From an uncultured Lachnospiraceae bacterium (GTDB lineage: Bacteria > Bacillota > Clostridia > Lachnospirales > Lachnospiraceae): a stretch of 55,959 bases of DNA. Below are positions 35,060-43,351 of the stretch, piece by piece. The stretch's first letter is position 1; each line of letters opens with the position of its first letter. A program made the translations under genes and the position numbers. The DNA is taken from NCBI GenBank assembly GCA_900539715.1, contig UQDA01000016.1:1-55959 (forward strand), given 5' to 3'. Under the pieces are notes generated by a model that did no database searches, was not told the DNA's origin, and was given only the letters and a program-made list of their open reading frames with translations.

Positions 35060-35156
35060 TTTTTATCTCCTTTTCAGTTGTTTTTGAAAAGGACCCCATA
35101 TCACACCGCATAGGATTATTGTATGCTACAACCGGGATTTTGACAAGCGGAAATAT

Positions 35157-35194
35157 TAAACGGTCAGGGAAACACTCACCCTGACCGTTATCTT
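35157..35194. terminator. Bidirectional hairpin terminator after the Rpn remnant
   Basis: AACGGTCAGGG and CCCTGACCGTT pair perfectly (11 bp) around an 8- to 9-nt loop. On the minus strand it is followed by a broken T-run. It separates the remnant from comEA. Confidence 0.7.
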
Positions 35195-35253
35195 AAAACC
35201 ATCATATCCAAATCCACTCCGGCAGATTCCATCTCAAAACCCGCCGGGCTGTC

Positions 35254-35937
35254 TCACTTTTCATACAGCCGACGTACCTCTTCCCTCGTCACATGTGCAT
35301 AAACAGGGTTTTTCACGACCGCCTCATACAATTTTTCAAAACCATAAACAGGTTTCAGCGTCTGTACCAATGCCTCCAGCCCCTGCTCAATACCGCGTTC
35401 CAGCCCCTGCTCGATGCCGCGCTCTATCCCACGCTCTATCCCTTTCTTTTCAACATATCCTGACAGATTGCACATAAGGTCTACCTCCTTCCCTAATCCG
35501 TCTTCCATTTTCATATCATACTTTTCCGCCAGCTGTTTTTTCTTATCCTGTGCCGCAATATCCGGTGACAGCAATACGTTCAGCATTCCCGTCAGCTCAT
35601 TCGGGGATTTCTCTCTGTCGCACAGGCCTATCACAATAACGGAAAGCTTATCATATGCGCTCTTTATATCCGGGAAGCCCGGGATGATGTCCCGTTTTTC
35701 CATCCTGTATTCCGCGATGGCATTTCCGATTTTTCCCGGAACATTCATACATATCCAGATGGAATACACCTTCTTGATATCGTCATATTCCGCATTGACA
35801 AATTCCGTCCCCATCTGTGACGAAATCATTCTGGCACAATAAAACACTCCTCTCGTCGGTATCTGATAGCCCGGATAATAATCCTTCTGCGCCTCCACGT
35901 TTATGATAAGCCGTATCCTCTCTCCATTCCCCGGCAT
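35254..35937 (-). pseudogene. 5'-truncated Rpn/PD-(D/E)XK nuclease-family gene
   Basis: The frame matches only the C-terminal two-thirds of the Rpn/YhgA-like PD-(D/E)XK nuclease (transposase-like) family. It enters at R-L-I-I-N-V-E-A-Q, which is the catalytic E-x-Q strand, continues through Y-Y-P-G-Y-Q-I, and ends in the G-I-E-R-G-I-E-Q-G repeat tail typical of the family. The usual first 80-120 residues, with the first catalytic acidic residue, are missing. In their place is the terminator hairpin of the upstream MATE gene (35942-35985), so there is no room for a promoter. I consider it a remnant. Confidence 0.7.
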
Positions 35938-35941
35938 GCAG

Positions 35942-35985
35942 AAAGCCCGCGGGAAAAACAACAGCATTTTCCCCGCAGGCTTTTT
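35942..35985 (-). terminator. Terminator of the TetR-DUF6062-codB-MATE operon
   Basis: AAAGCC-T-GCGGG-GAAAA pairs with TTTTCCCGC-G-GGCTTT on the minus strand around an 8-nt loop. It begins 16 nt after the MATE stop codon. The U-run on the minus strand is three residues; on the plus strand it is five. Confidence 0.7.
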
Positions 35986-36000
35986 ACCAGCATCTTTATA

Positions 36001-37374
36001 CTATCTCGTCACATTCTTCAGCCACTTTTTCTGCTTATATCTCCACAGGCAGATAGGCAGCTTGATTATCTCATCCGACAGCAAAATCACATATACCACG
36101 ACCACGGGCCATTTGAATACGAACGCCGCCAGCCAGCCGATAAGGATAGATCCTCCCCACATGGAGGCGATGTCCAGTATCATGCCGAAGCGCGTATCGC
36201 CTCCCGCCCGGAACACTCCGACCACCAGATCGGTATTGAGCGCCTGCGCTATTACATAATAAGACATCACGCCCAAAAATGCGTTCATATAGACAGCCGT
36301 CTGACCTTCAAAGGCAAGGCCTGAAATGACCAGAGGACGGATAAGCAAAAGCAGCGCCCCGCCTATTACGCCGCCTATCAGGGAAAGCCGTACAAATCTC
36401 CTGCCGTATTCTTCCGCAAGCGCCGTCCTTCCTTCCCCGATGACCTTTCCTATCATGATAGCGGTCGCATTTCCCAGGCCAAACACAACGACCTGAGCCA
36501 GCTGTCTGCATACATGGGCAACGGAATTCGCCGCCACCGCGCTGCTCCCCAGATGTCCGACAATCGCGGCGTTAGCAGAATAGCCAAGCCCCCAGAACAG
36601 CTCGTTTAAAATGACCGGCCCGGAATAATTCATGAAATCCTTAAACAGCACCGGGTCCATATGCAGCACATATTTGAGCCGCACCTTTACATCGTGATTG
36701 CAGCGCTTCGCATAAATAAGCACGATGCCCAGCTCCAGCATACGGGCGCAGAACGTACCGATCGCCGCGCCCACGATGCCCAGCTTCGGAGCCCCCAAAA
36801 GACCGAATATCAAAACCGCATTTATCACAAAGTTCAGCGCCAGGGAGCTTCCGTACACGATTGTGGAGATGACGACCTTTTCCACGGACTTCATCACATT
36901 CAGATAGCCCATCGTGTACACTGTCACGGGATAGGTCAGTGCCACGATACGAAGATATTTGCATCCCTCCGCTATCACCTCCGGATCGTTCGTAAAGATT
37001 TTCATGATAGAGCCCGGAATGAGCAGCGTCACCAGCATAAATGCGATTCCCGCCGTCTCCGCAAGCCTTATCACGATGCCGAGAATCTTTTCGATTGCAT
37101 CCCTGTCACCTTTTCCCCAATACTGGGCAGTGAGCACGCACGCTCCCGACGTCATGCCGAAAAGAAAGAGGTTAAGGACAAAAAGTACCTGCCCCGCCAG
37201 CGAGCAGCCTGACAGAGCCTTTTCCCCGACCCTGCCCAGCATTATCACATCCGTCGCATTTACGCCGACATTTATCAGATTCTGCAGAGCCATCGGCACC
37301 ACGAGCGCGATGACCCTGCTCCTGAAATTATCATCATCCACTATCGATGACCTTTTGTTTCTCAAAAATTCCAT
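36001..37374 (-). CDS. MATE family efflux transporter
   Basis: A 457-residue, 12-helix protein of the MATE family, built from two similar halves. The N-half shows P-M-A-L-Q-N-L-I-N-V-G-V-N-A-T-D-V-I-M-L-G-R-V-G, with the second-half counterpart near N-E-L-F-W-G-L-G-Y. MATE pumps export cationic drugs and metabolites using Na+ or H+ gradients. A GAGGAG site precedes the ATG. Fourth gene of the TetR-DUF6062-codB-MATE run, which suggests substrate-induced export under TetR control. Confidence 0.95.
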   Translation of the reverse strand: MEFLRNKRSSIVDDDNFRSRVIALVVPMALQNLINVGVNATDVIMLGRVGEKALSGCSLAGQVLFVLNLFLFGMTSGACVLTAQYWGKGDRDAIEKILGIVIRLAETAGIAFMLVTLLIPGSIMKIFTNDPEVIAEGCKYLRIVALTYPVTVYTMGYLNVMKSVEKVVISTIVYGSSLALNFVINAVLIFGLLGAPKLGIVGAAIGTFCARMLELGIVLIYAKRCNHDVKVRLKYVLHMDPVLFKDFMNYSGPVILNELFWGLGYSANAAIVGHLGSSAVAANSVAHVCRQLAQVVVFGLGNATAIMIGKVIGEGRTALAEEYGRRFVRLSLIGGVIGGALLLLIRPLVISGLAFEGQTAVYMNAFLGVMSYYVIAQALNTDLVVGVFRAGGDTRFGMILDIASMWGGSILIGWLAAFVFKWPVVVVYVILLSDEIIKLPICLWRYKQKKWLKNVTR

Positions 37375-37389
37375 ATTCTCCTCATATTT

Positions 37390-37418
37390 TATGCGCTGCC
37401 AAAATGTAACAGCGCATA
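37390..37418 (-). other. Intercistronic hairpin between codB and the MATE gene
   Basis: TATGCGCTG and CAGCGCATA form a perfect 9-bp stem with an 11-nt loop between the codB stop and the MATE start. There is no U-run, so it more likely affects mRNA processing or stability than termination. Confidence 0.5.
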
Positions 37419-37437
37419 ATATCTTTCCATTGTTCTG

Positions 37438-38688
37438 TTATTTTTTCTTCCGGCTGATGAGCTCGCCGATAAGATAGCATACCGCGGCAGCTGCCATACC
37501 GTTGATGGAAGCAATACCGACATGCACCAGATTTGCCACAGCCGCACCGATCACCACGCCGGCTATCGCAAACCAGTTTACCTGTTTCTTTATCACATCC
37601 CACTGCTCATACTCTTTTTTATGGAAAAAGTAATCGATAACGATTATCATGCCGACCGGAGGCAGCGTGCAGTTCAAAATATTCAGCCAGCCCACAAAAT
37701 TGTTATAGAGCCAGATAGCGCTTACCGTACCCAAAACGCCGGATATCATGACCATCGGACGCTTGCGTATCTTCGTGATGTTCGCCAGTCCGAGTCCTGC
37801 CGTATAAAGGGCGTTGTCGTTGGTCGTCCAGATATTCAGCCCCAGAACAACGATCGCAAAAAATGTCAGGTTCAACGCCACCATAACTTCAAAAATATCA
37901 TTTCCGCCGACATAGACGCCGCTGAATGCCCCGAAACAGAACATCAGGCTGTTTCCTATCAAAAAGGCAACGACCGTCACGATGACCGACTGCACCGCAT
38001 TTCTCGCAAAGCGGGCAAAGTTCGGCGTCGCCGTACCGCCGCTGACAAAGGAACCTATTACCAGACCGGCTCCCGTAATAACGCTCATCCCCTGGCTTTC
38101 CGCAAATTTCTCCGCTAACGGCACATCTCCCGTGCGTACCGCCATCACCATCGCCGTGATTCCGAGGATGGCGATAAGCGGAACGGAAACGTAGCTTACG
38201 ATAGTCATCGCTTTAATCCCGAAAAACGCGGAAGCCATCATGCACGCCCCTGCGACCAGCACGAGTACATAAGGAAGCCACACATTTTCAGGGTCGATAA
38301 GCTTTGCGACCGGGATAGCGAACATCGCCACGCCTACCCCGAACCAGCCTATCTGCGTAAAGCTGATGAGGATAGACGGCAGATACGACCCCTTTGCCCC
38401 AAAGGAATGCTGCGCTAAAAGGTCAAGCGAAAGACCGGTCTTGGCGCCCACATAGGCAAGCGATCCGGTATAGACTGCCAAAATCACGCCGCCAAGCACC
38501 AGTGCCCCGATAAATCCCGACAAATCCATGCTGTCGCCAAGCTGCTGCCCCGTCCACATGCTCGCAGAAAAAAATGTAAATCCGAGCATTATCATGAACA
38601 TCGTCAGGAAACGCCGCCGTGCAAATTTCGGCACGGGCATCAGCGAATAGTCGTGGTCTACCACTTTTGTTTCTTTTGAATCACTCAT
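37438..38688 (-). CDS. codB: Cytosine/nucleobase permease, CodB-like (NCS1)
   Basis: A 416-residue, 12-helix NCS1 transporter with the CodB-type N-terminus (P-V-P-K-F-A-R-R-R-F, T-F-F-S-A-S-M-W-T-G). The helix-1 and helix-3 substrate region includes F-T-Q-I-G-W-F-G-V-G. CodB imports cytosine with protons or sodium; related proteins carry other bases. No cytosine deaminase gene lies next to it, so the substrate is not confirmed by context. GGAGGAG precedes the ATG. Confidence 0.85.
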   Translation of the reverse strand: MSDSKETKVVDHDYSLMPVPKFARRRFLTMFMIMLGFTFFSASMWTGQQLGDSMDLSGFIGALVLGGVILAVYTGSLAYVGAKTGLSLDLLAQHSFGAKGSYLPSILISFTQIGWFGVGVAMFAIPVAKLIDPENVWLPYVLVLVAGACMMASAFFGIKAMTIVSYVSVPLIAILGITAMVMAVRTGDVPLAEKFAESQGMSVITGAGLVIGSFVSGGTATPNFARFARNAVQSVIVTVVAFLIGNSLMFCFGAFSGVYVGGNDIFEVMVALNLTFFAIVVLGLNIWTTNDNALYTAGLGLANITKIRKRPMVMISGVLGTVSAIWLYNNFVGWLNILNCTLPPVGMIIVIDYFFHKKEYEQWDVIKKQVNWFAIAGVVIGAAVANLVHVGIASINGMAAAAVCYLIGELISRKKK

Positions 38689-38713
38689 AATCTCCTCCGT
38701 CGTGTGTTTGTAT

Positions 38714-39472
38714 TTATTTATTCATTTTGTAAACAGGATCGGCAGGATAGCCGCCGCGCAGCTTCTGCATCCCCCGCTGTACCGCATCTTTGGAATTTTT
38801 CCAGTCCGCATCCTTGTTCAGATAGTCAAACTTCTCGATGAGCCAGTCCACATCCGCGCTCATACGCTCCATATTGCGCTTCATCACCTCGAATATCTCC
38901 GGGAAAAACGTCACTTTTTCCTTATCCGACAGCTTTGTGTCCGCATGGCTGCACAGCTCTCCGAAATGATGCAGGCAGAAGCCTTTGCCTTTTTTTATCT
39001 TTTCTGCAAAGGCAGGATCATTTTCATACAAATAAAAGAACGTATCCAGATAACGCGGATATTCCTTTTTAAAGCGGTCGCAGATATAACAGCTCTCTTC
39101 TTTTTTAGCAGTCCAGACCCCTATTGCATTCTGGCTTGTCACCCTGCGCAGTTTATCTGCCATCGACTGCTTCCCGGGCTTGAAATGAGCGAACTCACTT
39201 TCCATTTCCTTTAAAAGCTTTTTATAATACGTCTTTAAAATCCAGCCGTTTCCGAGCGTATTGCCGTAATCGAACATTTTTTTCATATGTCCCCGGCAAA
39301 AGCCCTCTTTGTCAGTATCCTCGCGCACGTCACTCTCCATATAGGAAGCGCAGGAGCCGAGCACAAAATCCATCAGGTCCTGCTCCACATTCCGCTCGAT
39401 ATAGCAGAACGGGCACTCGTCATCCGCGTTCACCGCATCGTTTAAAGGAATCGTATACAGCTTCTCTTTCAT
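38714..39472 (-). CDS. DUF6062 family protein with CxxC motifs
   Basis: A 252-residue soluble protein with two zinc-finger-like parts: C-P-F-C-Y-I-E-R near the N-terminus with G-F-C-R-G-H-M, and later C-Y-I-C-D-R-F with G-F-C-L-H-H-F-G-E-L-C. This duplicated C-x-x-C plus C-x-x-H pattern fits DUF6062, a Clostridia family of unknown role. A probable metal-binding protein. AAGGAGG precedes the ATG. It sits between the tetR gene and codB, 10 nt after the tetR stop. Confidence 0.75.
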   Translation of the reverse strand: MKEKLYTIPLNDAVNADDECPFCYIERNVEQDLMDFVLGSCASYMESDVREDTDKEGFCRGHMKKMFDYGNTLGNGWILKTYYKKLLKEMESEFAHFKPGKQSMADKLRRVTSQNAIGVWTAKKEESCYICDRFKKEYPRYLDTFFYLYENDPAFAEKIKKGKGFCLHHFGELCSHADTKLSDKEKVTFFPEIFEVMKRNMERMSADVDWLIEKFDYLNKDADWKNSKDAVQRGMQKLRGGYPADPVYKMNK

Positions 39473-39482
39473 GATAACCTCC

Positions 39483-40085
39483 TTACCTTGCCGTCATCTT
39501 TTCCAGCATATCCACATAGACACAGATTTCATGATACAGCCGCTCCGGCGTAAAATCATAACGACACGTCATATCCTCCGTGATACCGTCTATCGTATAA
39601 CGCACCAGTCTTACCATATGGTCGGCATCCCCGTACGGGGCAAACATACTGTAATCCGCCTGCATATTATAAGCACGCATCTTCTCCATGTAGTCGCTGC
39701 GCTTGTCCGCTATCTGCGTCACAGCCTCCAGACATTCCTCACGCATCGCCCCGTTTAAAAATTTCTGCATGTACGGGTACAGCTTCATTACCTGCATCCT
39801 CGCCCGCTCCATCTGCTTTACCAGCGCAAAATAATTCGTCTCGGAACGCTTTATCTCCCTTGACAGCTCCAGCAGCATAAAGCGCGCACTGTAATCGAAC
39901 AGAAAATTGTACAGTCCTATCTTGCTCCCAAAATAATGAAAAAGCAGCCCCTTGCTGATACCCGCCTCCTTTACGATATCGTCCGTACTGGCATGCTTGT
40001 AGCCTTTACGGGAAAATATCTTGAGAGCCGCGTTTATCATCCGGTCCTGCTTTTCCTGTTTCAAATCAAAAAACTTATCATTCAT
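39483..40085 (-). CDS. TetR/AcrR family regulator
   Basis: A 200-residue TetR-type repressor. The HTH spans about residues 8-55 (R-M-I-N-A-A-L-K-I-F-S-R-K-G-Y, T-D-D-I-V-K-E-A-G-I-S-K-G-L-L-F-H-Y-F). The rest is a helical ligand and dimer domain. I prefer ATG 40085 over the longer frame to 40145, because the extra 20 codons overlap an inverted repeat (40118-40155) that looks like its own operator. It is the first gene of the run DUF6062, codB, MATE and may autoregulate all four. Confidence 0.9.
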   Translation of the reverse strand: MNDKFFDLKQEKQDRMINAALKIFSRKGYKHASTDDIVKEAGISKGLLFHYFGSKIGLYNFLFDYSARFMLLELSREIKRSETNYFALVKQMERARMQVMKLYPYMQKFLNGAMREECLEAVTQIADKRSDYMEKMRAYNMQADYSMFAPYGDADHMVRLVRYTIDGITEDMTCRYDFTPERLYHEICVYVDMLEKMTAR

Positions 40086-40117
40086 CTGTGTCTCATCCCC
40101 GCGTATGTTGACCTTTC

Positions 40118-40155
40118 CGGTCGGTATCTTTCTGCATTGTACCATACCGACCGGT
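40118..40155. promoter_or_regulatory. Inverted repeat, candidate TetR operator
   Basis: CCGGTCGGTAT (40118-40128) and ATACCGACCGG (40145-40155) are perfect inverted copies 16 nt apart, 33-70 nt ahead of the tetR start. Each arm on its own resembles part of an A-T-A-C-C-G-A-C-C-G-G-T-type palindrome. Confidence 0.65.
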
Positions 40156-40227
40156 TCTGTTCAACCGGGAACTTCTGAAATTTACGCTGCTGCGATGGTC
40201 TGCGGCAAACGCCGATACAAAGCTATT

Positions 40228-41253
40228 TTACGGAAGCAGCTCACCTATCCCCTGTTCCTTATTGTCACGCACCGATATCCACATATAGTTGTTGTCATCA
40301 TCCACGTCACGGCAGACAGGCACCTCTTTTGCATTCGTAGCCGCCCCGTAAGGGCTCCATATACCGCTGTCCGCCACGCCGTTCCATTCTTCCTGATTGC
40401 CGTCCCAGTTCAATGTAGTCAGATACATCTCCCCGCTGTAAAGCCCATTCCGGAACGTTCCTATCACATTCTGGATGTAACGCTCTTTTCTGGAAGCCTT
40501 TGCCATATCCAGCTCATAGTGCTCCTGTCCCTCACCGTTTGGCATATCATTTGCCCATTCTCCCATATACATATGCAGTCTGTATGCCCTGTCAGAATCA
40601 GTATCGTCATCATAATAAACATAATAACGGACCCACTCGCCCTGTCCGGAACGTCTTCCGCCTTCCCATTCCCCATAATAATAGGCATTGTCCGTATAGC
40701 ACGCGATTCCTTTTCCCTGCGGCTGTCCCTGATCGTTACGTTCTCCATAATAATAGAATGTATCCTCGTCAGCAATGCTCGCTGACATCTTCATATACCA
40801 TGCCAGCATCGCCAGATCCTCCACTGCCGCCATGTTATCCTGCTCCCAGTATGCAGCCATCTCCAGAAGCATCTGTTCATTGCTTTTATTAGCGCTGTCT
40901 GCTCCTGCCAGCGGGTCGTTTCCGCTGATAGTCCGCACGGCCATCCCCGGCTTCTTCTCAGTTTTGGGCTTTCCTGACGGTATCTGGGATTCCTTTTTTC
41001 CGGTCTCTGTCTCCGCTGCGCTCTCCAAAGCTGCGCTCTGCTCAGTTCCTGCCTGCGTTTCCCGGGCTGCGGCCTCTTCTCTGCTCTCCGTTTCCAAAGT
41101 CTGTATCACAGTCTCTGTGCTCCGGGTCGCCTCTGCTCCGCCATTTACGTCCGCACGCCTCTCCTGCAGGCGCACCACGCATAAAATAATGATGATGACT
41201 AAAAACAGTGCGATGGCCGCGACCGGTATCAGGTCTTTCTTTTTATCCTCCAT
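40228..41253 (-). CDS. Membrane-anchored MORN-repeat protein
   Basis: A 341-residue protein with a short cytoplasmic start, one transmembrane helix (about 8-26), and a long E/T/A-rich extracellular linker (about 30-120). The globular end contains MORN-like repeats (Y-Y-Y-G-E-R-N-D-Q-G-Q-P-Q-G-K-G-I-A, Y-Y-Y-G-E-W-E-G-G-R-R-S-G-Q-G-E-W, Y-M-G-E-W-A-N-D-M-P-N-G-E-G-Q). MORN repeats bind lipids or serve as structural scaffolds; the role in Firmicutes is unclear. GGAGGAG precedes the ATG. Single gene, divergent from the LTA-synthase-like gene. Confidence 0.85.
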   Translation of the reverse strand: MEDKKKDLIPVAAIALFLVIIIILCVVRLQERRADVNGGAEATRSTETVIQTLETESREEAAARETQAGTEQSAALESAAETETGKKESQIPSGKPKTEKKPGMAVRTISGNDPLAGADSANKSNEQMLLEMAAYWEQDNMAAVEDLAMLAWYMKMSASIADEDTFYYYGERNDQGQPQGKGIACYTDNAYYYGEWEGGRRSGQGEWVRYYVYYDDDTDSDRAYRLHMYMGEWANDMPNGEGQEHYELDMAKASRKERYIQNVIGTFRNGLYSGEMYLTTLNWDGNQEEWNGVADSGIWSPYGAATNAKEVPVCRDVDDDNNYMWISVRDNKEQGIGELLP

Positions 41254-41370
41254 GTACTCATCTCCTCCAGTTTTTTTATTGTATCACAGGCTCCCGTCTT
41301 TTCCCATATAAACTTTATTAAGAAAAACGAAAGGCCGATTCCTTTTTTCATATATATGCGGAATCCTCCC

Positions 41371-41399
41371 TTGACATCCCTTAAAGTCATGACTATTAT
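41371..41399 (+). promoter_or_regulatory. Promoter of the LTA-synthase-like gene
   Basis: Perfect TTGACA (41371-41376) and TATTAT (41394-41399) with a 17-nt spacer. A 7-bp hairpin (TTCCCTC/GAGGGAA, about 41412-41432) follows in the leader before the start codon at 41469. Confidence 0.8.
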
Positions 41400-41468
41400 T
41401 AGGAAACAAGGTTTCCCTCACAAAATAGAGGGAAAAATACCTGAAAAGTGAAAGAAAGAAGGTTTTTT

Positions 41469-43328
41469 ATGCAAAAATGGACCGACAGGGCAAAAAAATG
41501 CGTGCCCTATCTCTTCCTTATTATCATTCCAGTACTCAATTTCTGGCTTCTGGAGTGGTTTTCTCATGATCCTTTTCAAACAATGAAGCCCTATGTGCAG
41601 TGGATGAACGTAACGTTGTTCTGGTTTTCGGCGCTTTTTTTATTTGGACTCACAGGACGGGTCAGCCGCGCGCTCGGTATCCAGACTGCATTCTGTGCCG
41701 TTTACGGCCTTGCGAACTATTTCGTGCTAGAGTTCAGGGGCGCGCCCATCCAGCCATGGGACATTCTCTCCATCGGCACGGCTGCGAGCGTGGCAGACAA
41801 TTATGAATACAGGCTGGACAAAGACGCGCTCACCGCGCTCATCGGGCTGCTCGTGCTGCTCGCCGCAGAATTTTTCCTGCGCGCGGACTTTTACGGTCCG
41901 TTCAAAAGCCGCCGTGCCCTGAAAAAAGAAGCCGCTGCCGGATCAGCCCCGAAATCCGACACCCCGGAACGCACCCCCACAAAGAGCCGCCGCGTTATAA
42001 TCGCCCGGACAGCGCTCTGTCTCGTAACAGGGCTTTTGTGCTTTGGCTATACGAAAATGCTGCATAACGAAGATTTCGTTCAGAAAAAGCTGCGTCTTTA
42101 TGATAAGCTTTTCACGCCGACCACCATCCAGTTCAAAAATGGGACCGTTACGGCATTTTTGATGGAGCTTCAATACATGTCCGTCGAAAAGCCTTCCGGC
42201 TACAATGAAAAGGATGCCCGGGAAGCGCTCGCTTCCTATGAGACTGCCGGGACTCCCGCAAATACGCCGAACATCATTGTTGTCATGAACGAGGCGTTTT
42301 CCGACCCTGCTGTCCTCGGAGGATTCACAACAAACGAGGATTATATGCCCTTTGTCCACAGCCTTCTTAGAGGGGCAGAGGATACCGTTTCCGGTCTTTT
42401 GAACGTATCCGTCAAGGGCGGCAACACGGCAAATACCGAATTTGAATATCTTACGGGGAATTCCATGGCATTTCTGCCCTACGGGAGCATCCCCTATCAG
42501 CAGTATATCAAAAATGAAACGCCCTCCATGGCGTCATGGCTGTCAGGCTTCGGCTACAGGACCGTAGCGATGCATCCCTACCGCGCCGCCGGATGGGACC
42601 GCAACAAGGTCTATCCCCTGATGGGCTTTGACGAAATGTATTTTCAGGAATTTTATAAGGATTCCGGGGTCATCCGCAAATATGTGAGCGATGAAGCGGA
42701 TTATGAAAAGATCATCCAGATATATGAGCAGAAGGAGCCTGGTGAGCCGCTGTTTTTATTCAACGTCACGATGCAGAACCACTCCTCCTATAACGACTGG
42801 GCAGATTACGACAACTTTTCTCCCGACATCACGGTGGACGGCTCCGATTCCGAAGTCCTCTCCGCCTACCTGTCTCTCATGAAGCTGTCCGACCAGGCGA
42901 CCGAAAGGCTCGTAGATTATTTTGCAAAGGAAGAAGAGGACACGGTCATCGTCTTTTTCGGAGATCACCAGCCCACCGATTCCGTTGTGAATCCGGTATT
43001 GAAGTTAAACGGCACTTCCTCCTCTTCCCTTTCTACAGAGGAAGAAGCGCTTCGGTATCAGGTTCCTTTCTTCATCTGGGCCAACTATGATATCGAGGAG
43101 GAAAGCGGTCTGAATATTAGTGCGAATTATCTTGCCTCCAGAACGCTGGATGCCGCCGGGCTTCCCAAGCCGGGATATTTCAGCTTTCTTTCAGAGCTGG
43201 AAAAGCAGGCGCCCGTTATCTCTGCAAACCATGTTTCCTTATCCGACGGAACTTTTTCCTCTGCCGACGACCAGGATGAACTTTTGCGCGAGTACAAGAC
43301 ATTCCAGTATCATCAGCTTTTTGACTGA
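41469..43328 (+). CDS. LTA synthase-like sulfatase-fold membrane protein
   Basis: A 619-residue protein: about five N-terminal helices (residues 10-200) and an extracellular alkaline-phosphatase/sulfatase domain. N-I-I-V-V-M-N-E-A-F-S-D gives the first metal ligand, G-G-N-T-A-N-T-E-F-E the nucleophile threonine (about 320), and F-F-G-D-H-Q-P-T the late metal site. This is the layout of LtaS, which polymerises glycerol phosphate from phosphatidylglycerol; relatives modify other surface glycans. ATG 41469 follows GAAGG by 6 nt; the frame from GTG 41448 would hide this site. The YfhO-type gene begins 23 nt later on the same strand, and both act in cell-envelope polymer synthesis. Confidence 0.9.
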   Translation: MQKWTDRAKKCVPYLFLIIIPVLNFWLLEWFSHDPFQTMKPYVQWMNVTLFWFSALFLFGLTGRVSRALGIQTAFCAVYGLANYFVLEFRGAPIQPWDILSIGTAASVADNYEYRLDKDALTALIGLLVLLAAEFFLRADFYGPFKSRRALKKEAAAGSAPKSDTPERTPTKSRRVIIARTALCLVTGLLCFGYTKMLHNEDFVQKKLRLYDKLFTPTTIQFKNGTVTAFLMELQYMSVEKPSGYNEKDAREALASYETAGTPANTPNIIVVMNEAFSDPAVLGGFTTNEDYMPFVHSLLRGAEDTVSGLLNVSVKGGNTANTEFEYLTGNSMAFLPYGSIPYQQYIKNETPSMASWLSGFGYRTVAMHPYRAAGWDRNKVYPLMGFDEMYFQEFYKDSGVIRKYVSDEADYEKIIQIYEQKEPGEPLFLFNVTMQNHSSYNDWADYDNFSPDITVDGSDSEVLSAYLSLMKLSDQATERLVDYFAKEEEDTVIVFFGDHQPTDSVVNPVLKLNGTSSSSLSTEEEALRYQVPFFIWANYDIEEESGLNISANYLASRTLDAAGLPKPGYFSFLSELEKQAPVISANHVSLSDGTFSSADDQDELLREYKTFQYHQLFD

Positions 43329-43351
43329 ACTCTTAAAGGAGTATCCACCCT

